Assembly (NCBI GenBank): GCA_016648135.1
Contig: JADDOH010007989.1
Span: forward strand, 1 to 64,000
From: Agrypnia vestita
Taxonomy: Eukaryota > Arthropoda > Insecta > Trichoptera > Phryganeidae
Length of the DNA stretch: 64,000 nucleotides
Direction: 5' to 3'
The notes under the pieces are model-generated. The model had not been told where the DNA came from. It searched no databases and worked only from the letters and a program-made list of their open reading frames with translations. Shown in pieces: positions 10,801-23,182 of the stretch. The position numbers and the translations under genes were made by a program. The first letter of the stretch is position 1. Each line of letters begins with the position of its first letter.

Positions 10801-11198
10801 CCTTACGTACAATCAAACTTTATTTCGAATATGTAGTTTTTTTTAACGTTTAACCTTAAAAAAATATTTACAGGTAGTTTTTTCAAAACAGACCTTGTTC
10901 TTTTCATAACGCACCCCAGAGACAGTGAAGTGGTTAGTGCAGTTTCGTAGAAACTGCTTTAGCATTAAAACAATGCCAAACCAGATGGCAAAAGTGCAAG
11001 GTCGATACGCGAGATCTTGCTCATAGAATGGCCCTGAGTCTATGATGGATCCCACTTCACAGTAACTACAAATTATTTTTTAATGTCGATACATTATTCA
11101 TTAACCATCTGAGTCATTTTAAGGCGAATAAATCGATAATTTTATTTTTTCTGCAGGCATGTATATTTTTGTTGTTTAATTTTTAGGTTAGAATTTAC

Positions 11199-12365
11199 AT
11201 TTGGTTGGAAATGTGTCAATCTCGAACGCGCACCGGCGACTTATATCTATATGCTTGTTTTTTAAAACGCGGTTTTGCCATTACCAACTAATCGCAGACA
11301 ATAATAGCCGCGCAGTGACTACTATCGGCTACGCAGCGGCCAGTACATCCGATACCCATATCTGTTAGTATCTCACGTATGTCTCATAGAGATAAAGATA
11401 TTAATTAATACAGGAAAGTAAGTACATACAGTTTTTGGTAGGAAAGTCTTTGGGCGTTCATGGGGCTTACGACCCATCGTGTGGCCGCCTTAAGTGATCA
11501 CTTTACACAATGGAACGTTCGCCGATTCCACCATTCAATTAATTATGTCATATCTAACATTTAATTTATTATAAATTTAATGTATGGAAATAATTGCGCG
11601 TCTGTCCTGACGAAGATAAAGTGTCGTGTTGAAACCAAAAGGCGTTTAAAAATATTCGTACTAACCAACACGCCATTTCCCCGCAGGGATAGAGGATAGA
11701 ATGCTACATTCTGCTATCTCGGCGCACCACTTTTGCTTCAGTTACGTGCATGCTCTACGGTAGTTGAGGCTTTTAACTGGATCATCCTCCAATATTTGTG
11801 GCATGTGATCGTGCCAGGTCTTTCGTGGACGTCCTCTGCTCAACATCAACAATAACAAGACCATTTTTTTCATCTCTGCTCGGGGTCCAGTTGTCTCAGA
11901 CCGTGAACCCAAATTGTTATTAAATTCGCCGAATATCCATGTTTAAGAGCTGGACAAAAAACAGACTAAAAATTCAAACCGTTAAATACATTATAATTGC
12001 GACAAGGACCGGCCAGCCAAAAAGGTGGTTTTCTGAAAGAAATTAACATAATACCGTGGAATCTGTCCAGGAGCCGCGCATGCGCGCGTCGGTACGATAC
12101 TGTAACAACTTATATTTAATAAATAAACGCATTATGTCTCAGATAGATGTATCATGCCGCCATTTCGTAGACTACATTTTTAATTATATGGTATTCTATC
12201 AAGGGTGGAAATGTGAACGTTACATTGTGTAAAATGATCACTTAAGCCATCAGTACGATAAGTCGTAAGCCCTATGAACACCCAAAGACTTCCATACTCA
12301 CTTTCCCATAAAAAATATAATTTCGTCTCTATGAGACATCTAAAATATACAATAAATTGATTTTT
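11199..12365. mobile_element. Composite repeat with 170-bp inverted arms
   Basis: The block 11199-11395 (GGTTGGAAATGTGTCAA, GGCTACGCAGCGGCCAGTAC) and the arm 11371-11545 are paralogous to 15991-16715. The arm (TTAAGTGATCACTTTACACA) is matched in reverse complement at 12187-12365 (GTTACATTGTGTAAAATGAT). It belongs to the foldback family at 28075-28552 and 54016-54616. A LINE tail lies in the spacer. Confidence 0.65.
11683..11850 (-). pseudogene. LINE tail fragment, GETA family
   Basis: The minus strand reads GRPRKTWHDHMPQILEDDPV, then NYRRACT, matching the RGRPRKTWHDQI tail at 56834-57244. The end (CCCGCGGGGA-like segment) also matches. Stops break it. Confidence 0.65.
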
Positions 12366-12449
12366 ATTCACTTTTTGCATACACACTATTAAAATAGCAG
12401 GATTTTCGTCAGATGGCAATTTCTTCCAACCATCCACACAATTTAATGG

Positions 12450-12935
12450 AACAGTTGAAATAGGTTTCCGGAATACAATATTGCAATAACAAAACTAGCT
12501 CCATGGCAAGTACCCAGACGAGTAGGAGATAGATGGGGACACGGAAGGGTTAAACTAGGCATTGAGAATGGTAAAGATAGTTTGTTATGGTCTGTGGTGA
12601 TGTGATCTGTGTATGGTTAATTCCGAAGCCTAGCCGATTGCACTTGGAATGAGGAGCTGAAGAATTCAGTATTATGAATGGAGATGGATAGTGAAGAGCT
12701 GTCAGCTGAACAGAGTGGAAGGTAATGAAGTTGAATTTAGATTTCAGGTACTGAGGTGTATGAGGATTGAAAAGGACATTATAAAGTCACAATAAAACAT
12801 GGATTCCATCGCGTTGTCGGATTGTAGGCCTTCGAAGAACATTGCGGAAAGATGAGATGTGATGGAATTTTTTGAGGCTGAAGATGAAACGGATACATAC
12901 CTTTTTAAGGCGTTCCAGTTTGTTGAGATGCTTTT
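12450..12935 (-). pseudogene. LINE RT tail, minus strand
   Basis: The minus strand reads HLNKLERLKKVCIRFIFSLK, KFHHISSFRNVLRRPTI, LYNVLFNPHTPQYL and later SSSFQVQSARLRN. This matches the LINE tail order HLxxLERLQxRCIRFIF, LRRxxHxLxLLFxxL and NSLPxxIR. Several stops and shifts are present. Confidence 0.65.
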
Positions 12936-12944
12936 CATATTCGC

Positions 12945-13150
12945 ATCTCACTCAGGCTCTCTTGGCCAAACATGGTATTCTCCCGGTTTTTCTTTTCTCT
13001 GGACATGGCTCCGTGTGATTTTTGGTTATTCCTCAATTAAAAATGCGATGAAAGCGACCCGATTTGAATCAATTCATTTGATTTAAAGAATTTGAAATGT
13101 AATTGCAAAGGCCATATTGCTCGGGTAGCCGCCAAATGATACACAATTGA
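12945..13150 (+). pseudogene. mariner transposase remnant
   Basis: Two frames read ALLAKHGILPVF, then SLDMAPCDFWLF, then LKNAMKATRFESIHLI. These match the mariner block LAKHGIPVLPHPPYSPDLAPCDFFLFPKLK (described, not copied) and the RFxSIEAI segment that follows. The last catalytic aspartate of mariner's D,D(34)D triad is in the APCD motif and is visible. A frameshift lies just after FWLF. Only the C-terminal third remains. Confidence 0.75.
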
Positions 13151-13299
13151 AGTGAAGTCCAATTTAAATTTCTAAAATAAAAGAGAGAAAAAAACGCAAC
13201 CATCACACCCATTACCATCAAAGAAACACACTTGTTTTGTGGCAAGAACACCCCATAGGGGTGAAACGCCAAGAAAGAAGAAGAAGAAGTCCAATGAAA

Positions 13300-14530
13300 T
13301 ATTGTAATTGTACTGGCGAGGGTGTCCAATGTCCAGTGCCTTAGTGGTGCAACGTCTTCTCCACAGCCATCAGATGAGCCTGCTCATCAAAATCCGAAGA
13401 TCCAGCCTTCCTTGACTTTTCGTCTAAGCAGGTGTCACCAGCTATGAGGCGAACAAATCACACATGCATGTTCTTTCGCTAATCGTTTATTTGCCTGAAT
13501 GATCGTTGAGATCGCAAAATAATCCAGCTTTCTACCCTTTCTCTAAGTATAATATAAAATATTTTTGTATGTTTTTCGATTTCATAAACCTATTAAAGAA
13601 AAATACCAAAAAAAGACGTTGATCTAGTAATTCTAGGTATTCACGTGAATCAGGGTCGTGAAACATGCCCTCTTTTTTTGAGTTGTCATGCATTGCACGA
13701 ACGGTGGGTAGTATTATGATTGGCCGTGTTCTCGGTTGCCATCTCGGTCGTGAGACGTGTAAAGGCCCCGAAAATATCAAACTATTGAGGTACTCGTTAT
13801 TTCCTTGCGTATCCTTTCCGATGAGATGCTTTTAACAATATCAGAGATCCTGAAACGGAATCGACATGATTTTTATTACTAAGCTGTACGTTTTTTTTCT
13901 AACTCTTACGTGAATGAGCTGTCGCTATTTTTGATTCATCATAATCATCATCATTTAAACACTGTTTTTGCATTACTTTATTTCAAATCCCACTTCTTTT
14001 CTGATGCAATACGTACACATTTCAACAGTAACTGGATAAATATTATTAATGAAAAATGTATCATCCACACATGCCAATGAAAGGTCTTGTTAAAAGGTCG
14101 TGTGATGTGTGGCAAGCATGTAAGAAAGGCATAAAGTCTAAATACAGGTAGATTTTTGGGTCATGGTACTTCAAGAATGAGCAAGAATGAGATAACGTTA
14201 TATGACCATTTTACGCTAGAATTTAATACAACAATACACTTGACATCATTGACGCAAAATATTGGTTATGTACACCGCGCGCAGTGTGATGTTGTCTAAA
14301 ATAAATATAGATTTAACACTTCTTCTTCCTCGCACTGTCCCAACTCATTGCCTAAGTAGGATGTTGGTGTCGGCTCTTCTCGTTCTCAGGATGTCTTCTT
14401 CGGTTCTGGGTATCGCTATCATCCATTTTTGCCTTCTAAAATTTATCTTGATTAGATATAATTTAATTTATGTTTTCCATCCAATGTAAAGATAATTTAT
14501 ACGTAATATTATTTCTCCATGATAATTTAA
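13300..14530. other. No feature recognised
   Basis: A short stretch with ATAGGGGTGAAACGCC and an AAG run precedes it. A CTTCTTCTTCC patch at 14320 resembles common LINE 5' ends but has no coding support. The rest is unassigned. Confidence 0.35.
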
Positions 14531-14544
14531 TTACCTAACTAAAA

Positions 14545-15610
14545 AAACGAGCGAGCCTTACAGTAGTCGCATATGATGTGTAACATGTAACATCATCTCC
14601 CCTTTTGTAAGACCAACTCAAAACAAAACTCCTTTATGTACAGATCCACAAATTCATTTAATACAAACTATCACCACATTAACATTTTTAATTCGGTAAC
14701 GATAAGAGACATAAAACAAACAATATTTACACAACCGCACCCAAACTAATTCGTACAATTTATCATTCCTTCTACTCCCGTCCCACATTCCCCTCCACTC
14801 TCTCCACTCGCTGTTAAAATTATTTTACTGCGTCACACTTGTTCAAATAAATTACCATATTCTAACAAACTTAAATTAAACTATGTTATATTAAATTATA
14901 ATATTCAGTTGAAAATTTGTAATTGGCATAATTTTAAAATCCATTATTTTATATTTGTTAATATGTTAATATGCTGTTAATTATACCTAAAATTAATAAA
15001 TATTTCACATCTCACAATTAAGATTATCAATTGAGCAGCGACAGAAATTAACATCAAAAATGAAATAATAAATACCTATATATTTATTAATTAGTAAATA
15101 CAAATAAAGAATATGTATATGCATTTATTTATTATTGAATCTTGCCGCACCAGTTAGGTATCGTATATCTACTTAAGCATTATATTTAGAAATGTGTTTG
15201 GTCAATCATATGTCTTGATTTATTTTCATCGATGGCGTTAGTGTGCCGCAATACATATTGTAAGAAAACTTTGAATAAATATTTAAAAATAATCACATAA
15301 ATTACATAAAATTTGAAAATGTAAATCATTTAGTGGAGTTATTGTTTGCACTAATATAAAAAATATTAAGTATTTATTATCAAAATCAGAAGCGTTGGCT
15401 GTTGGAAGTGTGCGTCTTCGCTTGCTGGCACTTGCTGGACACTGATTTGTTTATAAACGATGATTTTTTCCATCGCGCTCTCGTCGGTTAAATGAAATTG
15501 CGCGCGCTTTCCTGGCGCCCTATTTCCTGTCACGCATTTCCGTCCGTTTTCACGAAATCACTGCCGCAGATTGCAGGAAAGCGAGAGGAAAGATGTAACA
15601 CATCAAAAAG
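14545..15610 (+). mobile_element. Long interspersed repeat, copy 1
   Basis: It runs from GAGCCTTACAGTAGTCGCAT to GAGAGGAAAGATGTAACACA. Parts recur at 17400-17960 (same strand), and at 47980-49535 (opposite strand, in two tandem units), with a fragment at 57280-57350. Near-terminal GATGTGTAACAT and GATGTGTTACAT words are inverted relative to each other. No coding capacity was seen. The class is unknown. Confidence 0.6.
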
Positions 15611-15689
15611 ACGTTGGATTCAAAATTGTAACAGACTACAAAATCACGTAGCGATTGATTTCAAAATCGCGGCTGGGGTATCCGAGATA

Positions 15690-15985
15690 TGTTAATTCGA
15701 GAATCCTTTTTTTTGGTCCACCAGAAACATGAACCTGGTCCTTGCATAGTAATGAGGACCAGAATGTTAATGGAGGCGAGATGGCCATGTTCTTCAAAAT
15801 TACGGCCTCATTAACTGGAGGCAGAGCGTGGCACGGTAGCGTGGCCCCGGGCCGCAGGGCTGCTGTAAATCTTCGAGTCCTGGAACCGTGTGAACGTCGT
15901 GGACATGGCCAGCGAAGGCCTTCCACGGGCACGCTGGAGCAAACGGATTCCATGATCATGAAATTTTGTTTATGTGTACGGGATA
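15690..15985. other. GC-rich unassigned segment
   Basis: It is more GC-rich than its surroundings and has overlapping ORFs of about 100-130 codons on both strands (15742-16062 and 15636-16025). Neither shows a recognised motif, and overlap on both strands argues against a true gene. Confidence 0.35.
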
Positions 15986-15990
15986 TACGT

Positions 15991-17010
15991 TTGGTTGGAA
16001 ATGTGTCAAACTCGAACGCGCACACGGCGACTTTTATTTATTTATTTGTTTACGCCCATTAGGTATAGGCTTTACATAGAGAATATAATATAAATTTCAA
16101 AAAGCACATACATTAAACAATCAGATATAGCACCAAAACATGAGTATAAAAGTTAAAAATATAAAGTAAAGAGCAGCAATGTGTATAGGCTTTTATATAA
16201 AAAAAATTTGACATAAAAATTAAAATGAATATAAATTAAACAATATAAGTTATAAGTAGCAAAATATAAAAGTATAAGTATAAAAATTTAAATATAAAGT
16301 AAAGAGCAACAATCCGTATAGGATTTTACATAAAAAATATATATCACAAAATTAAAAAAAACATACATTAAAAAATATAAGTTATAAGTAGCAAAATATA
16401 CAAAGTATCAGGAATTACATATTATGATTGTTTCAAAAACGCAGTACGCAGTGCGTGGTTTCTCCCCATTACCAGCCAATCGCGGACATTATCAGCCGCG
16501 CAGTGGCTACTATCGGCTACGCAGCGGCCAGTACAGCCGATAGCCATTGCTGCTAGTATCTCACGTATGTCTCACGGAGATGCAACTATTTACACGGGAA
16601 CGTAAGTATAGTTATTGGTAGGAAAGTCTTTGGGCGTTTATGGGGCTTACGACCTATCGTATGGCCACCTTGAGTGATCACTTTACACAATGTAACGATC
16701 ACCGATTCCACCATTAAATTGATCACGCCCTACTTAAAATTTAATTTATTATAAATTTAATGTATGGATATTATTGGGCATCTGTCCTCACGTTCTTGTC
16801 GTGTTGAAACCAAAAGACGTTTAAAAATAATCTATCTAACTAATACGCCATTTCAGAGAGGATAAAATGCTACTTTTGCTTCGGCTATGTGCATGTTCTA
16901 CGATTTTTGTGGCCAGTTTTAACTGGATTATCCTCCAATATTTGTAGTATGTGATCATGCAAGGTCTTTTGTGGATGTTCTCTGTTCTTTCAGCCTTCAA
17001 CACTCTCATC
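15991..17010. mobile_element. Paralogue of the 11.2-11.9 kb block
   Basis: GGTTGGAAATGTGTCAA, CGCGCAGTGGCTACTATCGG, TAGTATCTCACGTATGTCTC, GGGGCTTACGACCTATCG and a decayed LINE tail (16850-17010) occur in the same order as at 11199-11850. The copy is interrupted by a LINE 3' end at 16034-16435. Equal internal order points to one composite element or a segmental duplication. Confidence 0.65.
16034..16435 (-). mobile_element. LINE 3' end inserted in the repeat
   Basis: On the minus strand it ends with a hairpin of GCCT and GGGC (16054-16070), GTAAACAAATAAATAAATAA and no further tail. The paralogous block at 11.2 kb lacks this segment, which gives an empty-site comparison. Confidence 0.65.
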
Positions 17011-17399
17011 GAATTTTCTTAACCATCCCTTAAATGTGCTCGTAAAAAAATTAAGTATTTATTGGACGGTTTCTAAGATATGAGCCAAAATATATCAAAG
17101 TTACAACATCCAGACGCTTAAAATTTTGTTTATGTATACGGGATCCGACGCGTTGGATAGATGATAAAAAATTGAGTCGTCGCGTATGGTAGTCGCAAAT
17201 TATGCGTTTGTTTCTCAGTGACGACTCGGTAAAAAAGTCTGCGGCTCGAGAAAGCAGTTTGGACGAGTCGGTAAAGAAGTCTGCGGCTTCTCATGGACAA
17301 AACGAAAAGATGTTTAACAACAAAAGCTTCAATATTATTATTCGCACTTGCAGAGAAAACCTTAAAATCGTGTGAAAAAAACAAAAATGTAGTTTCGTA

Positions 17400-17960
17400 C
17401 CAAAAAAATCGAGCTAGCCTTACAGTAGTCGCATATTATGATGCGAAACATTTGACATCTCACAATTAAAAATATCAATTGAACGGCACTTATCAATACT
17501 GTTTATACTTTTATTTTTAATTGTAAATCTCACAACTAAAAAAATCAATTGAGCATTTGTTTAAATGCAAGCACAGCATTTAAAAAAAGTTGTTTTTAGG
17601 TTTTCACCTAAATCATTAAGGGTGGTTATTGTTTACATTAATGTAAAAAAATAAGTATTCATTGGATAGTTTTGAAGCCAAAATATATCAAAGTTACAAC
17701 ATCCACACGCTTGACACCAGCCTCGCAACATATATACAAAATCAGAAGCATTGGCTGGTAGTGTGCGTCTTCGCTGTGATGGCACTTGCTGGACATTGAT
17801 TTGTTTATAAACGATGATTGTTTGTCCATCGCGCGTGCTCCGCGCGCGCTCATTGGTTAAATGAAACTGCGCGCGTCTTATTTCCTGTTACGCATTTCCG
17901 TCCCTTTTCACGAAATCATTGTCACAGATTGCAGGAAAGCGAGAGGAAAGATGTTACACA
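17400..17960 (+). mobile_element. Long interspersed repeat, copy 2
   Basis: It matches copy 1: GCCTTACAGTAGTCGCATAT, CATCTCACAATTAAAAATATC, GACATTGATTTGTTTATAAA and CAGGAAAGCGAGAGGAAAGA. It is shorter internally. Confidence 0.65.
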
Positions 17961-18639
17961 TCTAAAAGGTAGGTAGGTACCATTAAACATACATGTGAAT
18001 TTATATCGCAAAAAACAGCCTTGTATTTGAAAAGTGCCTATATGACAAATAAACAGATGATTCTATTTATATTTTATTTTTCTTTAAGGCGATCGTCGGG
18101 CATATTGAGCAAATTTCACAATTTTTTCACAAATCTTCTCTTTCGTTTTTTATCACATTTTTGTATGGAAATGTATCATTTTAAAATTTATTCATCAGGT
18201 TACATATATTTTAAATACGGATATATTGTTAAAATGACACAAACAAAATTGTATAATTGTTTAATTAATTACTAAACATTCGGTGCTTTACAAATGAAAA
18301 AAAAATTGCTCCACTTTGTGCGCTTTTTATGACTGAATGGCCCGTGAGATGACTTTTTTTCAATAATATTACAAAGTAAACGATTGTCCTAAATTTATTA
18401 TAATTATTACAAAATATTTTAGTTTGTTCGCTCACAATTTATGTTTTAAAAAACATATTTTAAAATCATAAATATTTCCATTTCTATAATTTAAGTGATA
18501 ATTTTCGGCTAGAACATATTAGTGAGTTTTTTTAACTTTTTTATTTATTGATGGAATCGTAACGGTACAATTGTTTAATATGATATGAAGTAATAGACAG
18601 TTGGTAAACCAGTAATAGAGAAACACGAAATAAAACGAT
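17961..18639. other. No feature recognised
   Basis: AT-rich sequence with one motif-free 84-codon ORF (18021-18275) rich in F, Y and I, as expected by chance from this composition. Confidence 0.4.
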
Positions 18640-19100
18640 ACTGCGATACTGCGATCATCACGAAAGGAAGCGACTGGGACACAGTTAATACACAAGCGAA
18701 CAATGACATAAATACGCTAAAATTATGGTTTGACAACAACTTACTCTCCTTAAATTCCGACAAAACTTACTTTATTCCTTTTTCAATAAAAAAACCGACA
18801 ATCCCTTCAAATTTACAAATTATTGTATATGACACCAACTGCAAAAAAACTAACTGCAATGACAAATGCTCAACCCTAGAATCTAAAAGAGAACTAAAAT
18901 ACCTTGGTGTAATAATAGACCAACACCTAAAATGGCACAGCCACATTAGCGAGTTGGTCAAAAGAATAAGGAAATGCATATATATGTTCATAAGATTGCG
19001 TAACACACTAACCATAGATAATTTAAAAATGGTTTATTACGCTTCTGTCCATGCACTACTCCAATATGGAATCATTGGATGGGGAGGGGCGTATAATAAC
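18640..19100 (+). pseudogene. LINE RT, 5' part (split by copia)
   Basis: An uninterrupted frame reads YCDTAIITKGSDW (the decayed ADD region of the palm), LKLWFDNNLLSLNSDKT, ELKYLGVIIDQHLKWHSHI and LKMVYYASVHALLQYGIIGW. This is RT palm end and thumb of a Jockey/CR1-like LINE. It stops at the 5 bp duplication beside the copia LTR and resumes in frame at 23358. Confidence 0.85.
19096..19100. repeat. Target-site duplication, left
   Basis: ATAAC directly precedes the 5' LTR and is repeated directly after the 3' LTR at 23353-23357. Five base pairs is the normal copia duplication length. Confidence 0.9.
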
Positions 19101-19270
19101 TGTTGTAATAATAATAAATTTCTCCCTTCTATATTGATGGGCACAACACTACGTGTGAGATTCTTGTATATAGTTGTCATTTCCTCTTGTCAATTAATGT
19201 GTAGTTAATCTCTAATTAAAAGCCACGTAAAACGTTGAAAGTATTCTTTTATTTAATACTATATTTAACA
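19101..19270 (+). repeat. copia 5' LTR
   Basis: It begins TGTTG and ends AACA. Read side by side, I see no difference from the 3' LTR. ACAACACTACGTGTGAGA and TTAATCTCTAATTAAAAGCC are useful markers. Confidence 0.93.
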
Positions 19271-19285
19271 GGTTATGGGCCCAGA
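19271..19285 (+). promoter_or_regulatory. Primer-binding site
   Basis: GGTTATGGGCCCAG abuts the 5' LTR. Copia-type elements prime with an internal fragment of initiator tRNA-Met, and this is the expected match. Confidence 0.85.
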
Positions 19286-19378
19286 CCCACGTAATTAATG
19301 CAAAATAAGTTTTTTTTAAAAAAAAAATCGAAATTAATAATAGTAAAATCAAAAAGAGTTGTGCGTTTTAACCTATAA

Positions 19379-20281
19379 GTGATCAAGTGGCTGTTGAGAG
19401 ATCTGATAACTACCACGTTAGATGGATGCCAAAACATTGAAGATTATATAAATAAAATAATGACTACTGCTCATAAATTGAGAAATATAGGATTTATGGT
19501 AAATGATGAATGGCTGGGAACCTTACTACTGGCAGGGTTACCAGATCTGTATCAACCAATGATTATGGCATTAGAAAGCTCGGGTTTGGTGATTACGGCT
19601 GACTCTGTTAAAACAAAGCTTCTGCAAGATGTTAGAAAGTCAGGTACTGCTGCGCTGTATGTTAACAAAAGCAAAGTCAACTCGCAGAAATCCAAACAAG
19701 CTTCAGAAAAGACAAACAAACACACCAAAAGTCCAAGGTGCTATATATGCAACAATTATGGACACATAAGTAAGAATTGCAGGAATAAAAAGAAGGAACA
19801 TAAATCTAATGACAACTCGGGCTATGTGGCCGTATTTTCTGCCTCATTAACGAATGACAATGGATGGTTTATAGATTCAGGGGCATCAATGCATCTAACA
19901 ATGCACCGTGACTGGCTTTATGATGAAATACCACCTCCGGTCAACACTATCAAAGTGGCTGATGATAAGAAACTTATTGTGAAAGCATGTGGTAAAGTAA
20001 ATCTACATGTTATGAATAATGGCAAGTCTGAAACTATAAGAGTTCAGAATGTTCTTTATGTTCCTGAACTAGCCACCAACCTTCTTTCTGTAAGTCAAAT
20101 CATACAAAATGGCTGTCAAGTTAAATTTGACAAAGATGGTTGCAGGATTTTTAACAAAAATAATCTACAAGTGGCAAATGCAAAGTTAACAAATAATATG
20201 TACAGGCTCAATACACAAAGTGTTCCAGCATACATATCTACAACTGCAAGAAATGATGGCATCAAAGAATGGCACATTTGA
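19379..20281 (+). pseudogene. copia gag and protease region
   Basis: About 300 codons with no ATG; the first possible start is GTG. Residues 7-85 resemble the copia gag polypeptide (NIEDYINKIM, LLLAGLPDLYQPMI). A CX2CX4HX4C zinc knuckle (CYICNNYGHISKNC) lies at residues 121-134 and binds RNA. The aspartic protease active site DSG is at residue 166. The pre-integrase region begins near 270. The frame ends at TGA within a KEWH motif, consistent with a small deletion. The N-terminal part of gag is missing: only about 100 bp separates the primer site from mid-gag. Confidence 0.85.
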
Positions 20282-20460
20282 ATTTTGAAGATCTAAACAA
20301 ATTATCTGAAAGTACTGGAGTGAAAATTGAAAACAATGACAAAGGTGTATGTATTTCATGTTTAGAGGGAAAGCAGTCAAGAAATCCATTCCCTTCAGAA
20401 GGATCCAGAGCTAAACGTTTGCTGGAGCTCATACACTCTGACGTCTGTGGCCCATGGAAG
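20269..20460 (+). pseudogene. copia pre-integrase and integrase start
   Basis: In the next frame come HLNFEDLNKLSE, CISCLEGKQSR (a CxxC of the integrase zinc-binding region) and LIHSDVCGP. The aspartate at 20440-20442 is the first of the integrase D,D,E triad. The frame then shifts at about 20452. Confidence 0.85.
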
Positions 20461-22922
20461 TCCAGTCACTGGGAGGAGCGCACTATTTCGTCACCTTCAT
20501 CGATGACTTCTTCAGAAAAGTAACTACTTATATAATAAAGAATAAGTCAGATGTTTTTGATAAATTCAAAGAATTTAAGGCCATGGTAGAAAAACAAATT
20601 AATTTATCAATAAAGATTTTACGCACAGACAATGGTAGAGAATATCTAAGTAATGACTTTAAATCTTTCCTAACAAAATGTGGAATTATTCATCAAACAT
20701 CCTCACCTTACACGCCCCAACAAAATGGGCTAGCGGAAAGAATGAATCGAACACTATTAGAACGAGCTCGATGTATGCTATTAAATGCTAAATTACAGAA
20801 GAAGTATTGGGCAGAAGCAGTTTCGACAGCAGCCTACATCACCAACCGCTGTCCAACCAGAGCACTGGCATTTCTAACTCCTGAAGAAATCTGGTCCGGT
20901 GAGAAGCCCAATATTAGTAATTTAAAAATCTTTGGATGTGAAGCAATGGTTCATACACCAAAAGAAAAGGTTAAGAAATGGGATGCAAAAGCGACTAAAA
21001 TGATATTCATAGGTTACAGTGAACAGACCAAAGGTTACAGACTTTTTGATCCTAAAACTAAGAAAGTGTTAATCAGTAGAGATGTAATATTCTTAGAAAA
21101 TTCAGTTATGAGAAATTACATTAAATTGCCGTTGTCAGAATCTACCTCAGACAGTCTTATGCACAATAATGAATCTATTAATAGCGAATCAACTCTAGAA
21201 TCTTCTGATCAAAATATAACTACCGATGAGTCCTTCAACTCTGATGAAGGACCTTTATATGAACCAGAGGATTCAATAGACCTGAAAGATATTTATTCAA
21301 ATGTTACAACAAGTTCAAAGAATGTAATGAATAAAGCAAGTAATACTTATAATACCTACATATGTACAGATGACAGTTCAGATCAGCAGGACGCCCCTCA
21401 GACATATAGTGAAGCAATATCTGCAGATAATGTGAATGCAGCAAAATGGAAGGAGTCAATCAAAGATGAGTTGTTGGCGCATACAGAAAATAAAACCTGG
21501 CAGTTAGTGGATAAACCACCAGGAGTACGGATAATTGGCTCTAAATGGGTTTTTAAAATAAAAGACCTGCCATCTGGTCCGCTATATAAATCCAGGCTAT
21601 GTGCCAAGGGCTGCTCACAGACACAAGGAATAGACTACAATGAAACCTTCTCACCTACAGTTAGGTATGATTCGATTCGAGTTTTACTTTTAGAGGCAGT
21701 TCAACACAACTCAGAGATGATTCAGTTTGATATGAAAACTGCTTTCTTATATGGAGATATAAAGGAGGACATATACATGGCACCACCAGAAGGTTTAGAT
21801 ACATCATCAAATCTGGTATGTAAACTCAATCGTTCACTATATGGCCTTAAACAAGCACCAAGATGCTGGAACCAAAAATTTGATAGTTTACTTAAGAAAT
21901 TTGGTTTTAAAAGCAGTCATGCCGATAAATGTGTTTACATTGGCAATGTAAACAATAATTTAGTATACCTGCTACTGTATGTAGATGATGGCCTTCTACT
22001 GTCAAGCTTAAGAGAATCGTTAGACGTAGTCATATGTGAATTAAACAAGAATTTTGATATTAAAATATGTGAGCCAAAGAACTTTCTAGGCCTTCAAATA
22101 GAAAAGTCTAAAGGATGTATATTTATTCATCAAGCAAACTATATTAAGAGATTATTAAGTAAATTTAATATGCAGAATGCCAACTATAATACTATTCCAG
22201 TAGATCCTCATACTACACTAGAAAAGAACTCAGCTGCACCAGACAAGGATATACCCTATAGAGAAGCTGTTGGATCCTTAATGCACCTAGCTATTGTAAG
22301 CAGACCTGACATCACATATGGAGTCAGTCTGGTGAGTCGATATCTAAATTGTTATAATCACACACACTGGAATGTTGTGAAGAAAATTATGAAATACCTA
22401 AAAGAAACACAAAACTATGGTTTGTGTTACACATCGCACCAAAGCAATCAACTACAAGCTTATAGTGATGCAGATTATGCGAAAGTTACATGCACACGGC
22501 GATCTTTAACTGGATATGTCTGTATAAAAAATGGAGCTGCTATAACCTGGACAACATAACATCAACAGAGTGTTGCTTTATCAACTACAGAGGCTGAATT
22601 TATGGCAGCATGTGCGACTACAAAAGAAGTTATGTGGTTGAAACGGCTTTTAATTGATATAAAAGCATTTCATCAAGACTCAGTGACTTTACATATAGAC
22701 AATCAAAGTGCAATTTGTTTGATTAAAAATGTGGACTATCATAAGCGGTGCAAACACATAGATGTTAAATATAACTTTATTAAAGAAAAATATGCAGATA
22801 AACAAATTAATTTAAAGTATGTATGTACCCAAGAGCAATATGCTGATATATTCACTAAAGCCTTACCTAGAGATAAATTTCAGTACTTAAGAAGTAAGAT
22901 AGGAGTGTTTAAACCTAATTGA
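20454..22922 (+). pseudogene. copia integrase, RT and RNase H
   Basis: After the shift, the frame has SLGGAHYFVTFIDDF, the second catalytic aspartate in RTDNGREY (residue 59) and the glutamate in GLAERMNR (residue 95), so all three integrase acids exist but are split over two frames. The RT_2 domain follows: WVFKIKDLPSG, DMKTAFLYGDI, LYGLKQAP and YVDD (aspartates at 21984-21989). RNase H begins at AYSDADYA and is cut by TAA at 22557-22559. The same frame resumes with ALSTTEAEFMAA and ends ADIFTKALPRDKF at 22922. Confidence 0.9.
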
Positions 22923-23182
22923 TTATTTTTAATTTTATCAATTCAATAAGATATACATTACTTTTGTTAGGTAAGAGTTTGTGATTTGAAACATGTAATT
23001 GATTCATTTCAGTATTTTTTAATTAATAAAAATGTATGTACATACAAAAGTAAAACATACCTACTATGTAACTATAAACATAAATAAGCACATGTTGTGC
23101 TCACTATTTTTAAAAGTTAACTTTATATATGTACTTTCAATTGTATCTTATTTTTGTAAGAAGGGTTACAATTTGGTAAGAG

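Noticed and set aside
15636..16062. Overlapping plus and minus ORFs of 106 and 129 codons
   Set aside because: Mutual overlap in GC-rich DNA, no motifs, and both run into the adjacent repeat.
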